Source of the DNA: Wolfiporia cocos
Taxonomy: Eukaryota; Basidiomycota; Agaricomycetes; Polyporales; Phaeolaceae
Length of the DNA stretch: 64,000 nt
Assembly: GCA_029448655.1 (NCBI GenBank)
Contig: JACCLO010000010.1
Coordinates: 682,001 to 746,000, forward strand
Direction of reading: 5' to 3'
Part shown: piece after piece, positions 47,076-57,300 of the stretch
Layout: each line of letters begins with the position of its first letter
How positions within the stretch are numbered: position 1 is the first letter of the stretch
Made by a program: the position numbers and the translations under genes
The notes under the pieces: model-generated
What the model saw: the letters and a program-made list of their open reading frames with translations, nothing else
The model's database searches: none
Told to the model about the DNA's origin: nothing

Positions 47076-47807
47076 GTGTCTTGTAACAGTATTACCGTAC
47101 CCGCTGTAAAGAGTGTTTTCGAGTCAATGTATCACATTTTTGGCAACGACGCGCGTGACTTCTCTCGGGCTTTCCGAGTAGCAGTAACACTCTGGGTATA
47201 CGGAACGAAAGTGCAGGCCTTAGCCTTGATTGACAGCGGTGCTACCATCTCAGTCATCTCGCAACGACTGGTGGATCAGCATAAATTGGTCACCAACGAC
47301 ATGGCATTCCCTATCACAGTATCGAACGCCGACGGAACAACGAATGTCGCGGGCCGAATAACGAAGTCGGTAAAAGCATACATGCAGCACGAATCCCATA
47401 AGGAAACCATAGGACTAGCAGTAATGACGCTAGAACCTGACTTGGTCCTGGGATACGACTGGCTTCGAAATCATAATCCTGATCTCGATTGGAGAAAAGG
47501 AGAAATGAAATACCGCTGCAACCATGACCAAAAAAGGCAAAGGAAGGGCGTAAACCAGCCCTCGTGGGAGGAAACAGTTGAACTCCCCGAAAAGGAACTA
47601 CACGAGTGCCACTCGATTTGGGATACTCCCGTGGACATCATTGGAGAGGAGGACCCCCAAAATGAATTCGTCGGCTGGCTAGACACGCTAGACGACGAAG
47701 AACAACAGACGTTGGCAGAACTGGTAGCCGCGGTTCTTGACAAAGACCCAGGCGATGACCCAGAAGATGCTGAGGATGACGACTCGATCGACCTAGAAGC
47801 ATGGTGA
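47076..47807 (+). CDS. Element B aspartic protease
   Basis: 243-aa open frame with the retropepsin active site ALIDSGATISVIS (near residue 50) and the second conserved block LVLGYDWLRNHNPDLDW. It matures the polyproteins. The frame opens only at 47031, 38 nt after the gag stop, and has no early ATG, so how it is translated is unclear. It ends with TGA at 47805, in the same frame as the RT ORF that follows 6 nt later. Confidence 0.8.
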   Translation: MSCNSITVPAVKSVFESMYHIFGNDARDFSRAFRVAVTLWVYGTKVQALALIDSGATISVISQRLVDQHKLVTNDMAFPITVSNADGTTNVAGRITKSVKAYMQHESHKETIGLAVMTLEPDLVLGYDWLRNHNPDLDWRKGEMKYRCNHDQKRQRKGVNQPSWEETVELPEKELHECHSIWDTPVDIIGEEDPQNEFVGWLDTLDDEEQQTLAELVAAVLDKDPGDDPEDAEDDDSIDLEAW

Positions 47808-47813
47808 TCGTTA

Positions 47814-50800
47814 GTGCCCAAACAGTACCAAGAGTACGGGCCGACTGTCTTCTCTCAGAAAGCATCAGAGAGGATGCCGGAACGGAAGCCCTGGGATCAT
47901 GCCATAGTGCTAGAACCAGATGCGCAGCTTCCACCCCCGGCTAGACCTTACAAAATGTCGCCCCAAGAACGAAACAGTCTAGATGAGTGGATCGAGACTG
48001 AACTTCGTAAGGGATACATACAACCGTCCGAAAGTCCGATGGCCTCTCCTGTATTCTTCGTAAAAAAGAAGGATGGAGGTCTTCGGATGGTGGTCGACTA
48101 TAGGAGGCTAAACGGTATAACCGTCAAAAACCGATATCCGATACCTCGGATCGATGAATTAATCGATCAATTATCCCAAGCAACCATTTTCACGAAAATC
48201 GACCTGAGATGGGGATATAACAATGTCCGCATCAGGAAAGGTGACGAATGGAAGACAGCCTTTGTCACGCATAAGGGATTATACGAGGCTACCGTGATGT
48301 ATTTCGGTTTCTGCAACGCCCCCGCAACGTTCCAGGCTATGATGAATTCAATCCTAGCCCCATATATCCGTACTGGGAAGGTTGTCGTATATTTAGACGA
48401 CATTCTCATCTTCGGTAACGACATGGCGGAACATCGTCGGATCACCAAACAGGTACTAGAAACCCTGAAGGACCACGACTTGTATGCGAAACCCGAAAAA
48501 TGCTTCTTTGAACAATCCTCAATTGAGTACCTCGGCGTAATCATTGCCGACGGAAAAATAATGATGGATCCAAAGAAGTATAGCGGAGTTCAAGATTGGC
48601 CGAGACCCCAAAAAGTCAAGGACGTACAAGCGTTCCTTGGCTTTGCAAACTTCTATAGAAAATTTATAGAAGGGTTCTCGAAAAAGGCCAAACCACTGAC
48701 AATCTTGACAAAGAAGTCAGAAGCTTGGCATTGGGACGCCGAGCAGGAGGATGCTTTCCTTGAACTAAAGGAAGCATTCACCAAAGCGCCCGTTTTACGA
48801 ATCCCGTCACAAGACGAGCCTTTCCGCTTGGAAACGGATGCATCGGACTTCGCGACCGGTGCAGTATTAGATCCGAAAGATAAAAAATATCACCCAGTGG
48901 GCTTCTTTAGCAAATCGCTAAGTGCCCCTGAACGGAACTATGAGATCTATGACAAGGAGATGTTGGCGGTGATTAGGGCTCTTGAGGAATGGAGACATTA
49001 CCTCGAAGGAGCACCTGAAAAGTTCGAAATATGGTCTGATCATCTAAATCTGACCTATTTCAAAACGGCGCAAAAACTGACCCGACGACAGGCCCGATGG
49101 GCCTTGTACCTCTCACGCTTCGATTACATAATGAAGCACAAACCTGGCAAGACAATGCTAACAGCGGACCCTCTGTCCAGGCGTCCAGATCATGAGGAGG
49201 GGGTGGAACTCGATAACAGGGATCAAATTCTACTGAAACCTGAATTTTTCGAATCAGAGCTCATGTCAATGGCTCTAGATACCTCCCATGCTGCGCCAGA
49301 ATCGGACGATCCGATACTCCGAGAAATCCGCAAAGCATTGCTCGACGACAAGGTCACTAAGGATTACAAGCAACTACTCTCATCAGGTGCTCGTGAATTC
49401 CGGAAAGACCTACAAACATGGAACTACGAAGGAGGATTATTACTCCATAAAGGCAAAGTGTACGTCCCAACCACACCAGCGGATCTCAGACGGCAAGTGG
49501 TCGAATTACATCACGATCACAAGTCGGCTGGGCATTTCGGTCGATATAAGACATACGAATTGCTATCCCGCAACTATTGGTGGCCGGGCATGTTCGTTTA
49601 CGTGAAGAAATACGTAGACGGATGTGACACATGCCAACGGATGAAAAATCACCCTCAGAAGCCATATGGCCCCCTGCAACCCTTACCGGTGCCGTCAGGC
49701 CCGTGGGAAGTGGTAACCATAGACCTAATCACGCAATTGCCCAAATCAGGCATAGCAGACGCGATCATGGTGGTAGTAGACCGATTGACCAAGCGAGCCC
49801 GGTTCTTCCCGATTTCGAATCAGTTCTCGACGAAGGACCTAGCCACGACGCTATATCATTTCGTGTACCCGATACATGGGTTACCGAAACAAATAGTGTC
49901 GGACAGGGGAACACAATTCGCCTCTAAATTATTTGGCGAATGGTGCGAACTATTGGGCATTAAGCGGTCAATGACAACGGCATATCACCCGCAAGCGGAT
50001 GGACAAACCGAAAGAGTGAACCAAACACTCGAACAGTATCTTAGGTGTTACGTCAACATCTACGAAAAAGATAACTGGTCGGAATTCCTCCCTACTGCTG
50101 AATTCGCCTATAACAACGCGGCAAGCGAAACTACCAAAAACTCACCGTTCTTGGTAGAACTAGGTCGACACCCTATAGCAGGACCAAGCGACTTCGAACC
50201 AAGTCGAAACATAGACTTGAGTGAAATCGCACACAGGCGCTTTGAGGCCCAATCACAAGCCAAAGCAGCAATGAAAATTGCAGCTGATAGATGGGCCTGG
50301 TACTATGACCGAAAGAAGGAACTTGTTCCCTTTAAATTAGGAGACAAGGTACTGGTGGACGTCAGGAGCTGGCAAGACACCGAAAGGAGTCTAGCCCCCC
50401 GATACATCGGACCATTTAAGATTATCGAAATCCTAGGTCCGGTAACGTTCAAGGTACACATGGATGCACAATATAGGGCTTACCACCCTGTGTTCCATGC
50501 CTCGAAACTGGTCATGTACAAGGAATCAACCATCGAAGGACAAAAAGCCGAACCTCCAGTACCCGACAGGGACTCGGAGGAAGATGAAGTGGAATGGGAA
50601 GTCGAGGCAATTCTTTCTCATAGAGTATCGTTTGGGAAGTGGCAATTCCTAATCAGATGGAAAGGCTACACCCATGAATACGATACTTGGGAATATGAAA
50701 CCGCCCTGACTAATGCAAAGGAAATCCTGGACGAATACAAAGCTAAACATTCAGCTTTCAATTCGCCCATAGACAACCAACTCAGACGATCGACCCGAAT

Positions 50801-51509
50801 GCGTGGTGGAACTAAACACTCCATCACCATATTCGACCCGGATTCTCCCGATTGGGAAGAAGACACGTGCACGTGGCCCGATGACTGGCCACAGTACAGG
50901 GACGAGGTCGGACCTAACGAACCGAAGGCGCATTACAAACGCCACCCCGATACCAAACAATGGGTACCATCAGATGTCGACTTCAACGAAGACATGGAGA
51001 TTACCATAGGAGTCAATGGGACAATGCCGACCCGTGGAACAGGCGATTCAATTGGATTCGACCTGTATGCGTCGCAAGATATTCTAGTTAACAGCTGGAA
51101 ATCCGCAACGATACCCACGGATATATTCATCAAAGTTCCTTACGGGACTTATGGTCGGATAGCACCCAGATCAGGCATGGCAAAAAAGGGCTTAGATGTC
51201 CTTGCCGGTGTCATTGATCACGACTACCGCGGTGAAATCTTCGTAATGTTGATGAACCTAACTGGTGACCCGTACCAAGTACGGAAAGGGGATCGAATCG
51301 CACAATTAATCTGCGAAGTAGCAGTAGTACCCGAAATTCGCCTCTCCTTCACACCCGAATCAGCTGCCAAGCTGAAGGGTGAAATGAGGGAAAGACAATT
51401 AAAGGACCCATACTACGAGCCTGACCCAAGTAAACGAAAAGGAACACTAGGGCCAGAGCAGAAGAAATTAGTGCGAGGGACTCAAGGTTTTGGTTCGACA
51501 GGAAGATAA
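47814..51509 (+). CDS. pol: Element B Pol: RT, RNase H, integrase, chromodomain, dUTPase
   Basis: One uninterrupted 1231-aa frame. RT at about residues 60-240 with YLDD near 193; RNase H from about 325 (LETDASDFATGAVL); integrase zinc finger HH...CxxC at about 565-605; catalytic Asp near 636 and 697 and Glu near 732. A chromodomain lies at about 925-975 (WEVEAILSHR, FLIRWKGYTHEYDTWE), then a dUTPase at about 1065-1230 with all five motifs: IGFDLYAS, APRSGMA, GVIDHDYRGEI, GDRIAQLI and the last residues RGTQGFGSTG. The chromodomain targets integration to marked chromatin; the dUTPase would keep uracil out of the cDNA. The C-terminal dUTPase position is unusual. Confidence 0.93.
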   Translation: MPKQYQEYGPTVFSQKASERMPERKPWDHAIVLEPDAQLPPPARPYKMSPQERNSLDEWIETELRKGYIQPSESPMASPVFFVKKKDGGLRMVVDYRRLNGITVKNRYPIPRIDELIDQLSQATIFTKIDLRWGYNNVRIRKGDEWKTAFVTHKGLYEATVMYFGFCNAPATFQAMMNSILAPYIRTGKVVVYLDDILIFGNDMAEHRRITKQVLETLKDHDLYAKPEKCFFEQSSIEYLGVIIADGKIMMDPKKYSGVQDWPRPQKVKDVQAFLGFANFYRKFIEGFSKKAKPLTILTKKSEAWHWDAEQEDAFLELKEAFTKAPVLRIPSQDEPFRLETDASDFATGAVLDPKDKKYHPVGFFSKSLSAPERNYEIYDKEMLAVIRALEEWRHYLEGAPEKFEIWSDHLNLTYFKTAQKLTRRQARWALYLSRFDYIMKHKPGKTMLTADPLSRRPDHEEGVELDNRDQILLKPEFFESELMSMALDTSHAAPESDDPILREIRKALLDDKVTKDYKQLLSSGAREFRKDLQTWNYEGGLLLHKGKVYVPTTPADLRRQVVELHHDHKSAGHFGRYKTYELLSRNYWWPGMFVYVKKYVDGCDTCQRMKNHPQKPYGPLQPLPVPSGPWEVVTIDLITQLPKSGIADAIMVVVDRLTKRARFFPISNQFSTKDLATTLYHFVYPIHGLPKQIVSDRGTQFASKLFGEWCELLGIKRSMTTAYHPQADGQTERVNQTLEQYLRCYVNIYEKDNWSEFLPTAEFAYNNAASETTKNSPFLVELGRHPIAGPSDFEPSRNIDLSEIAHRRFEAQSQAKAAMKIAADRWAWYYDRKKELVPFKLGDKVLVDVRSWQDTERSLAPRYIGPFKIIEILGPVTFKVHMDAQYRAYHPVFHASKLVMYKESTIEGQKAEPPVPDRDSEEDEVEWEVEAILSHRVSFGKWQFLIRWKGYTHEYDTWEYETALTNAKEILDEYKAKHSAFNSPIDNQLRRSTRMRGGTKHSITIFDPDSPDWEEDTCTWPDDWPQYRDEVGPNEPKAHYKRHPDTKQWVPSDVDFNEDMEITIGVNGTMPTRGTGDSIGFDLYASQDILVNSWKSATIPTDIFIKVPYGTYGRIAPRSGMAKKGLDVLAGVIDHDYRGEIFVMLMNLTGDPYQVRKGDRIAQLICEVAVVPEIRLSFTPESAAKLKGEMRERQLKDPYYEPDPSKRKGTLGPEQKKLVRGTQGFGSTGR

Positions 51510-51542
51510 GAAAAACTTACTTCAACAGGGTCGTTGAAATCT

Positions 51543-51556
51543 AAGAGAGGGGGTGA
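51543..51556 (+). promoter_or_regulatory. Element B polypurine tract
   Basis: AAGAGAGGGGGTGA lies immediately 5' of the 3' LTR at 51557, where plus-strand cDNA priming is expected. Confidence 0.75.
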
Positions 51557-52194
51557 TGTCACAAGATTTTCCTAGTATTAATACTATTTTTCCCATATTT
51601 CTACGCATTTATCTACGGTTTATACGTCTAACTAGTGCTTAACTGGTTGGTAACTATTCGTTACATACAAGCCGAATGATGGCCGTGTTATCTCCCGTAG
51701 CAACGGTATCTAATCACGGTAGTTCCCGTTATAAGTCACATGTCTATTCTTGCAGCCAATCGGACATCTCGTCCGAGAAACGTCATACACATTAGCTCAG
51801 CGGACCGGCGTTTGGTCACGCCTCCAACTGACTAATGATTGCGCACTATACGCCATTCGCGCGGCCAACGCCGCACACCTATATCCCGGTTCTGATCGGC
51901 ATATGTATTTACGGTGTATTACTAATTACTTAGGTCTCCGAGGACTTGCCTGTACGGATTGGGGTAATTAGATTAGGTAATAAGACTGTTAGGGGTCTTA
52001 TATAACATGTATATATACTACGATATCTGAGCGTTAACACCTCAGATTCTATTCATTGCATTTGCACTCTGAGATAACATCTCATCGCGCCCTGCTCTAC
52101 CTGCTTACAGTTCTTGTCTACTCGACAACCTCAAAGCTACCGCCTAACCAGCAAACCCTCAAAGCATATTTCATAAGTGAGTAGTCTTGTGTCA
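51557..52194 (+). repeat. Element B 3' LTR
   Basis: 638 bp. About two substitutions from the 5' LTR (GGTGG/GGTAG in one block; GCCTACGC/GCCAACGC in another). Followed by TSD TTACC. Confidence 0.92.
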
Positions 52195-52199
52195 TTACC

Positions 52200-52464
52200 G
52201 TCGAGGCTCTTCAGCTCGACCTTGTTGTATAAACAAGAAGTCTTATACTCGTTCTCAAACGTAGGAAACTACGCTCAGTATTTATTCGACTCGCACTTGA
52301 ACAGATTATATCCTCTAACGTGTATTGGATATTAACCGATCTCCTAAGGACTTCACTTAGGACCTCTAACGAGTATTTGCCTTGCATACGGCGACGTGCC
52401 TACGTGCAGAAGAACAATCTATATTCGCGACTCGAATATACGAACGGGTATTCGACCCGTAACA
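52200..52464 (+). repeat. A1 5' LTR, right part
   Basis: Resumes GTCGAGGCTCTTCAGCTCGA directly after the TSD and ends CGACCCGTAACA. About 80 bp present in the 59216-59920 LTR is missing here (near 52280). Confidence 0.85.
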
Positions 52465-52510
52465 GAAGGTCGAGCTTATCACACCCTCACCTATCACGGT
52501 GTAAGGGCCC

Positions 52511-54340
52511 ATGATATTTGGACCAGAATTCCCAGCACGACTGATTGAACTCTTGCCCGAGGACATTCAGGGAGTTTACAGACTCCACCGATACGAGTGG
52601 ACTGACACCATTGGAGCCTTCCGTAACCGCGGAGGAATTGTTGTCATTCCAAGAGAAGATAGGGCATCGAAGTGGGTAGAAGTATACCCCTCCGCAAGAC
52701 AGACCGCTTGGGAAATAACGCGTGAAGCGTTCGAACGATTTGGAGACATCCCTCCAATGTCAACCGTGACGTTGACCGAAAATGAAACCGAAACCATCAA
52801 CAGAACCCCCGATGCCGATGGAAATACGAATCAGCCTTCGGGCGCCACAGGAATGGCAGGAATTGAGTGCATCGGAGATGATGGGAGAAATCCTGGAAAC
52901 TTTAGAGGAACAGATAACAGCCAGACCGGAGGACAGGACCCTCCAGGATTTATATCTGCTTTTGCGCAGAGTGGGACTGGGCCTATGGCTGGAGGAACAG
53001 ACCTCTTTGGAAACCCCCCACAGAACGCACCCAGAATGGGTAGCGGAGGAAATCTGTCTTGGACTAGCCCAAGCGGAAGAATGGGAACGACAAACCCAGG
53101 AACATGGCCTTCAGGCCTATTTGGACGAACCTCCGCAGGTACAAGCGGAGGAGGACACTGCGGACTCGGAGGAGGGAATGCCCCCCCTCCTGGAGGACTC
53201 GGAGGAGGAACCCCCGCGAACCCCGGAGGAGGAAACCCTGGAGGAAACCCAGGGAACCCCGGAGGAAACCCAGGAAACCCGGGTGGAGGAAACCCGGGAG
53301 GAGGAGGACCCCCAGGAGGGCCTCCACCACCGAATGCGCCGCAGCCTCAACCTCCGGCGCCGAACCCGTATTACCGACCCCCAATGATAAAGATCAATCC
53401 CCCGGACGTATTCGATGGGGAACGATCCGACATGCAGAACTTCATAAACCAGTGCAATTCCTGGTTTACGATGTACGAAACGTCATTCCAGAACGATGTT
53501 CAGAGAGTGATCTTTATCCTCTCTTATATTTCGAACAAGGGGAAAACGGGCCAATGGAAACAGAATTATCACCGGGTTTATACAAACCCCCAGACGAAAC
53601 GATTCTTCCCGCCTAGTCTTGCACAGTTTGATGCAGACTTCCAGAAAGCCTTCGGAGCCATCGAAGAGGTACAGAAGGCACGGAAGAAAATCCTGGACGT
53701 AACCCAGGACAGGAAGGACATCGATGATTATATCACCGAGTTCAATGACTTGGCCGGAAAGGCCCAGTACGATCGATACAGCACGGACGGAAACGCGTTG
53801 CTCATAACCCTCTTCGAGAAAGGGTTACCCGAACATACGACCCGATACATCATCGGCGTTCGGCCGCTACCAGCGACCATTGATGAATGGCAGTCCGCTG
53901 CCTCGTACTATGAAAATACGTACAAGATATTCTTGAAACGGGATAAACCGTTTGTCAAGAAAAAGGCTTGGCAAGCCTCGAACCAGAATAACGGACGCAC
54001 TAGTGCTCCACAGACAACCGCACCGAAAGATCCGAGTGCGATGGATGTAGATCGAATGACCACCCAGGAAAGGGACGATCACATTAAGTGTTTCACCTGT
54101 CATCAGCCAGGGCATATGTCGCGAGACTGCCCAAAGAGGCCAAGGAAGCCAGCCCGCCCTAGGCGGACTACTCGAAAGACCGAAGAAGAAGAAGCCGAGC
54201 AAGAAGCTCGCATTGAAGAAGTCTCTGAGGAAGAGACTGAATACATCACCGCGAACAGAGCGGTCACAGCGATTAGGGCCCTGAAAGCCAAGAACCCCGA
54301 GCTCCTAGCACAGCTTGTAGAAGAACAGGATTTTGCCTAG
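52511..54340 (+). CDS. gag: Element A1 gag
   Basis: 609 aa from ATG 52511 (MIFGPEFPARLIELLP). A unique N-terminal domain (~100 aa) leads into a low-complexity Gly/Pro/Asn repeat region (residues ~205-290, PGGNPGNPGG). The capsid follows (PPDVFDGERSDMQNFINQCN onward), then a CCHC zinc knuckle CFTCHQPGHMSRDC and a charged tail. The pol frame is open through the gag stop, in the -1 frame, suggesting programmed frameshifting. The repeat region also leaves other frames open. Confidence 0.88.
   Translation: MIFGPEFPARLIELLPEDIQGVYRLHRYEWTDTIGAFRNRGGIVVIPREDRASKWVEVYPSARQTAWEITREAFERFGDIPPMSTVTLTENETETINRTPDADGNTNQPSGATGMAGIECIGDDGRNPGNFRGTDNSQTGGQDPPGFISAFAQSGTGPMAGGTDLFGNPPQNAPRMGSGGNLSWTSPSGRMGTTNPGTWPSGLFGRTSAGTSGGGHCGLGGGNAPPPGGLGGGTPANPGGGNPGGNPGNPGGNPGNPGGGNPGGGGPPGGPPPPNAPQPQPPAPNPYYRPPMIKINPPDVFDGERSDMQNFINQCNSWFTMYETSFQNDVQRVIFILSYISNKGKTGQWKQNYHRVYTNPQTKRFFPPSLAQFDADFQKAFGAIEEVQKARKKILDVTQDRKDIDDYITEFNDLAGKAQYDRYSTDGNALLITLFEKGLPEHTTRYIIGVRPLPATIDEWQSAASYYENTYKIFLKRDKPFVKKKAWQASNQNNGRTSAPQTTAPKDPSAMDVDRMTTQERDDHIKCFTCHQPGHMSRDCPKRPRKPARPRRTTRKTEEEEAEQEARIEEVSEEETEYITANRAVTAIRALKAKNPELLAQLVEEQDFA
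52782..53387 (+). other. Overlapping frame within A gag
   Basis: A 201-aa frame overlaps the low-complexity part of gag. Its first ~110 residues look protein-like (amphipathic helices, LQDLYLLLRRVGLGLWLEEQ), while the gag frame there is Gly-rich and low-complexity. The same frame is open in A2 (60262-60846). Its second half is a Glu-rich by-product of the repeat. Whether it is translated is unknown. Confidence 0.3.
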
Positions 54341-57300
54341 GAGGGAAGCCCACGGTCTTACCCTCCGAGAAAGCAGCGCATGTAATTACCTCGTTTGAGA
54401 AGAATCGATCCCTCTTCATCCCGGTAATCATGACGCTGGCAAAACCCGTGAAGTGCAATGCACTAATCGACTCAGGAGCAATGTCGAACCTGATCCACAG
54501 CAGAGTGGTAGAAAAATACAAGGTGCCCACGCAACCCTTGAAGAACCCGATCATCATCAAAAATGTTGACGGAACAGAAAACAAAGATGGGCAAATAGAC
54601 CGAGAAGCTACCATACTACTACGATATCCGAAGACCCAGAAAACGCGAAAAGTCCGATTCCTGGTAAGATCAATCGGAACAGAAAATATGATTCTAGGGT
54701 ATGGATGGCTAAAAGACGAAAACCCCACAATCGACTGGAAGGACCAAACAGTCGATGTACGATCAATGCTAGGGGCAGAAGAAAAGAAACAGGAAACCAC
54801 GATCCGAATGGATACGGTAGAAATGGTAGTTGCCCCAGAAGGGAAAATTCCAACAAGGGGGACCCAAGAAGCTGCAGGGTACGACCTTTATGCCGCAGAA
54901 GAAACCAAGATTCCCGCCGGAGGATGGAAACTCATCTCCACAGGAGTAAAAATGAAGATCCCGAAGGGATCGTATGGAAGGTTGGCCGGACGATCAGGCA
55001 ACACCCTCAGACACGGATTGGTAGTACAAGCCGGAGTCATAGACTCGGACTACTGAGGAGACGTCGGAGCCATCGTCTTCAACTACTCAGACAAGGCACA
55101 TAGAATTATCCCGGGCATGCGAATAGCCCAGATAATTTTCGAACGGCACCTCACCCCCGACATCATAGAGGTCGAAGACCTAGATGAAACGGAGAAAGGA
55201 TTTGGATCCACGGACCAGCCAGAAGAGACAGCGCAGCGGCTCTATACTCCCGAGGAGTACGAAGCGATCCGACGCTTTGCAAAAGATAACCCTAGGATCA
55301 TAGGAAAGAAAGGAGAGACGCGAAAGAAGTTCCGAACAAAGATACAAATCATCAATGCTGTCAGGAAAGCGCTGACGAAATCCCAGGAATTCGCGCAGAA
55401 AACCCCCGAACCAGAACGAACGATTGAGGAGATGGTCCCGAACCACCTACTGGACTTCGCCAAGGTGTTCAGCAAGGAGTCCGCAGCAGCGTTCCCCCCG
55501 TCGAGACCATGGGACCACGCAATCGAATTATTTCGTGCCAAAAGACTGCAAAGTCTATGCACTCTCGCCTAAAGAGCAACAGGCGCTGGACGAATTCCTA
55601 AAAGAAAATTTGGCCAAGGGATTCATAGTCCCTTCAAAATCCCCGATGGCGTCACCATTCTTTTTCGTTCCAAAGAAAGACAGCGGCCTACGACCCTGTC
55701 AAGATTATCGATATCTGAACGAAGGGACGGTAAAGAATGTCTATCTATCCCTTGCCACTGATCTCAGAGCTCCTGGAAAAGCTAAAAGGAGCAAAGATCT
55801 TCACAAAAATGGACCTTAGAGCGGGATACAACAACGTGCGGATCAAGAAGGGAGACGAATGGAAAGCAGCCTTCAAAACAAACCGAGGGTTGTACGAGCC
55901 CACAGTTATGTTTTTCGGATTGTGCAACGCACCCGGGACCTTTCAGGCAATGATGAATGAAATCCTGAAAGAAGAAATCCTCGAAGGATGGGTGCTTATT
56001 TACATGGACGACATCCTCGTTTTCTCAGAAGATGAGAAAACACACAAAGAACGGGAACGGCGGATCCTTCAGAAATTAGTGGACAACCACCTCTTTGTGA
56101 AACCCGAGAAATGCGCCTTCGGCGTCGACCGAGTTGAGTTCCTAGGGCTGGTCATCACCCCAGGAAACATCCAGATGGACCCAGCAAAACTCAACGGGAT
56201 TAAAGAATGGCCGACTCCCCGAAATCTCAAGGAAGTCAGATCCTTCCTAGGGTTTGCGAACTTCTATCGAAAATTCATCGACCACTACTCAACGCACGCA
56301 CGACCCCTGGTAGACCTCACAAAAACGGTCACAGGAACGGGGTTCCAGTGGACGAACAAAGAACAGAGAGCGTTCGACTTCATGAAGCAGGCATTCACAA
56401 CGGCGCCCACGCTAGGAACACCAGACAAGGAGAAACCATTCATCCTCGAAACAGATGCATCTCAGTTCGCCACAGGAGCAGTGCTGAAACAAACAGATGA
56501 AACAGGGCACGAATGGCCAGTGGGATATCTCTCACAATCCCTGACATCAACAGAACGGAACTACGAAATCTACGATCGCGAACTACTCGGAATAGACCGA
56601 GCATTAGAAGAAAGGCGACACCTATTGGAAGGAGCACCGCATCGGATCTTGATCCGAAGTGATCATCAGAACCTGACGTACTGGAGAAGCGCACAGTGCC
56701 TAAATCGGCGACAAGCGAGATGGCATCTATTCCTTTCACAATTCGACCTGAAATTGCAGCACGTCCCGGAAGGAAACTAGTCATGGCCGACACACTTTCC
56801 AGGTTGTACCACCTGGACGAAAGTAACGAAGACAACGAGGGAATCACCATGATTCCAGACGAACTCGTCGTCCATGCAATCCAGATCCCGATCATTGATC
56901 GAATCAAGAACGCCAACGATCAAGATGAATCTGCGGAACAGGCGATCCGTGCTCTAGGGGGCACAGGCGAATTCCCCGCGAAAACTACCGCAGATTAATG
57001 GCAACAAACGGATGGAATACTGCTCTACAGGGGCAGGATGTACGTGCCAAAAGACGAGGACCTTCGACGGGACGTCATCTCAAAATATCACGACACAATC
57101 CCGGCCGGACACCCTGGGATCTGGGGTACAACAGTACAGGTTACGACCCACTTCTGGTGGCCTGACATGAGAACAATGATAGCGGAATACGTCCGGGGCT
57201 GTGAAATCTGTCAACAGATGAAACCTGATAGGAATCCGCTAAAACCCCCTTTGCAACCAATACCGACACGGGAAGACGCCCTCCCCTTCTCACAGTGCTC

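Larger units (their letters stand above)
41981..52194 (+). mobile_element. Ty3/gypsy chromovirus element B, near-intact
   Basis: 10.2 kb with 638-bp LTRs at 41981-42618 and 51557-52194 (TGTCACAAG...TTGTGTCA), flanked by the 5-bp TSD TTACC (41976-41980 and 52195-52199). I count only about two differences between the LTRs, so insertion was recent. Internal order: leader, upstream ORF, gag, protease, RT-RNase H-integrase-chromodomain-dUTPase. It sits inside the 5' LTR of A1. Confidence 0.93.

Noticed and set aside
53104..53616. Arg-rich third-frame ORF and minus-strand ORFs over A gag (and the A2 equivalents)
   Set aside because: By-products of the Gly/Pro codon repeat; no protein-like composition.
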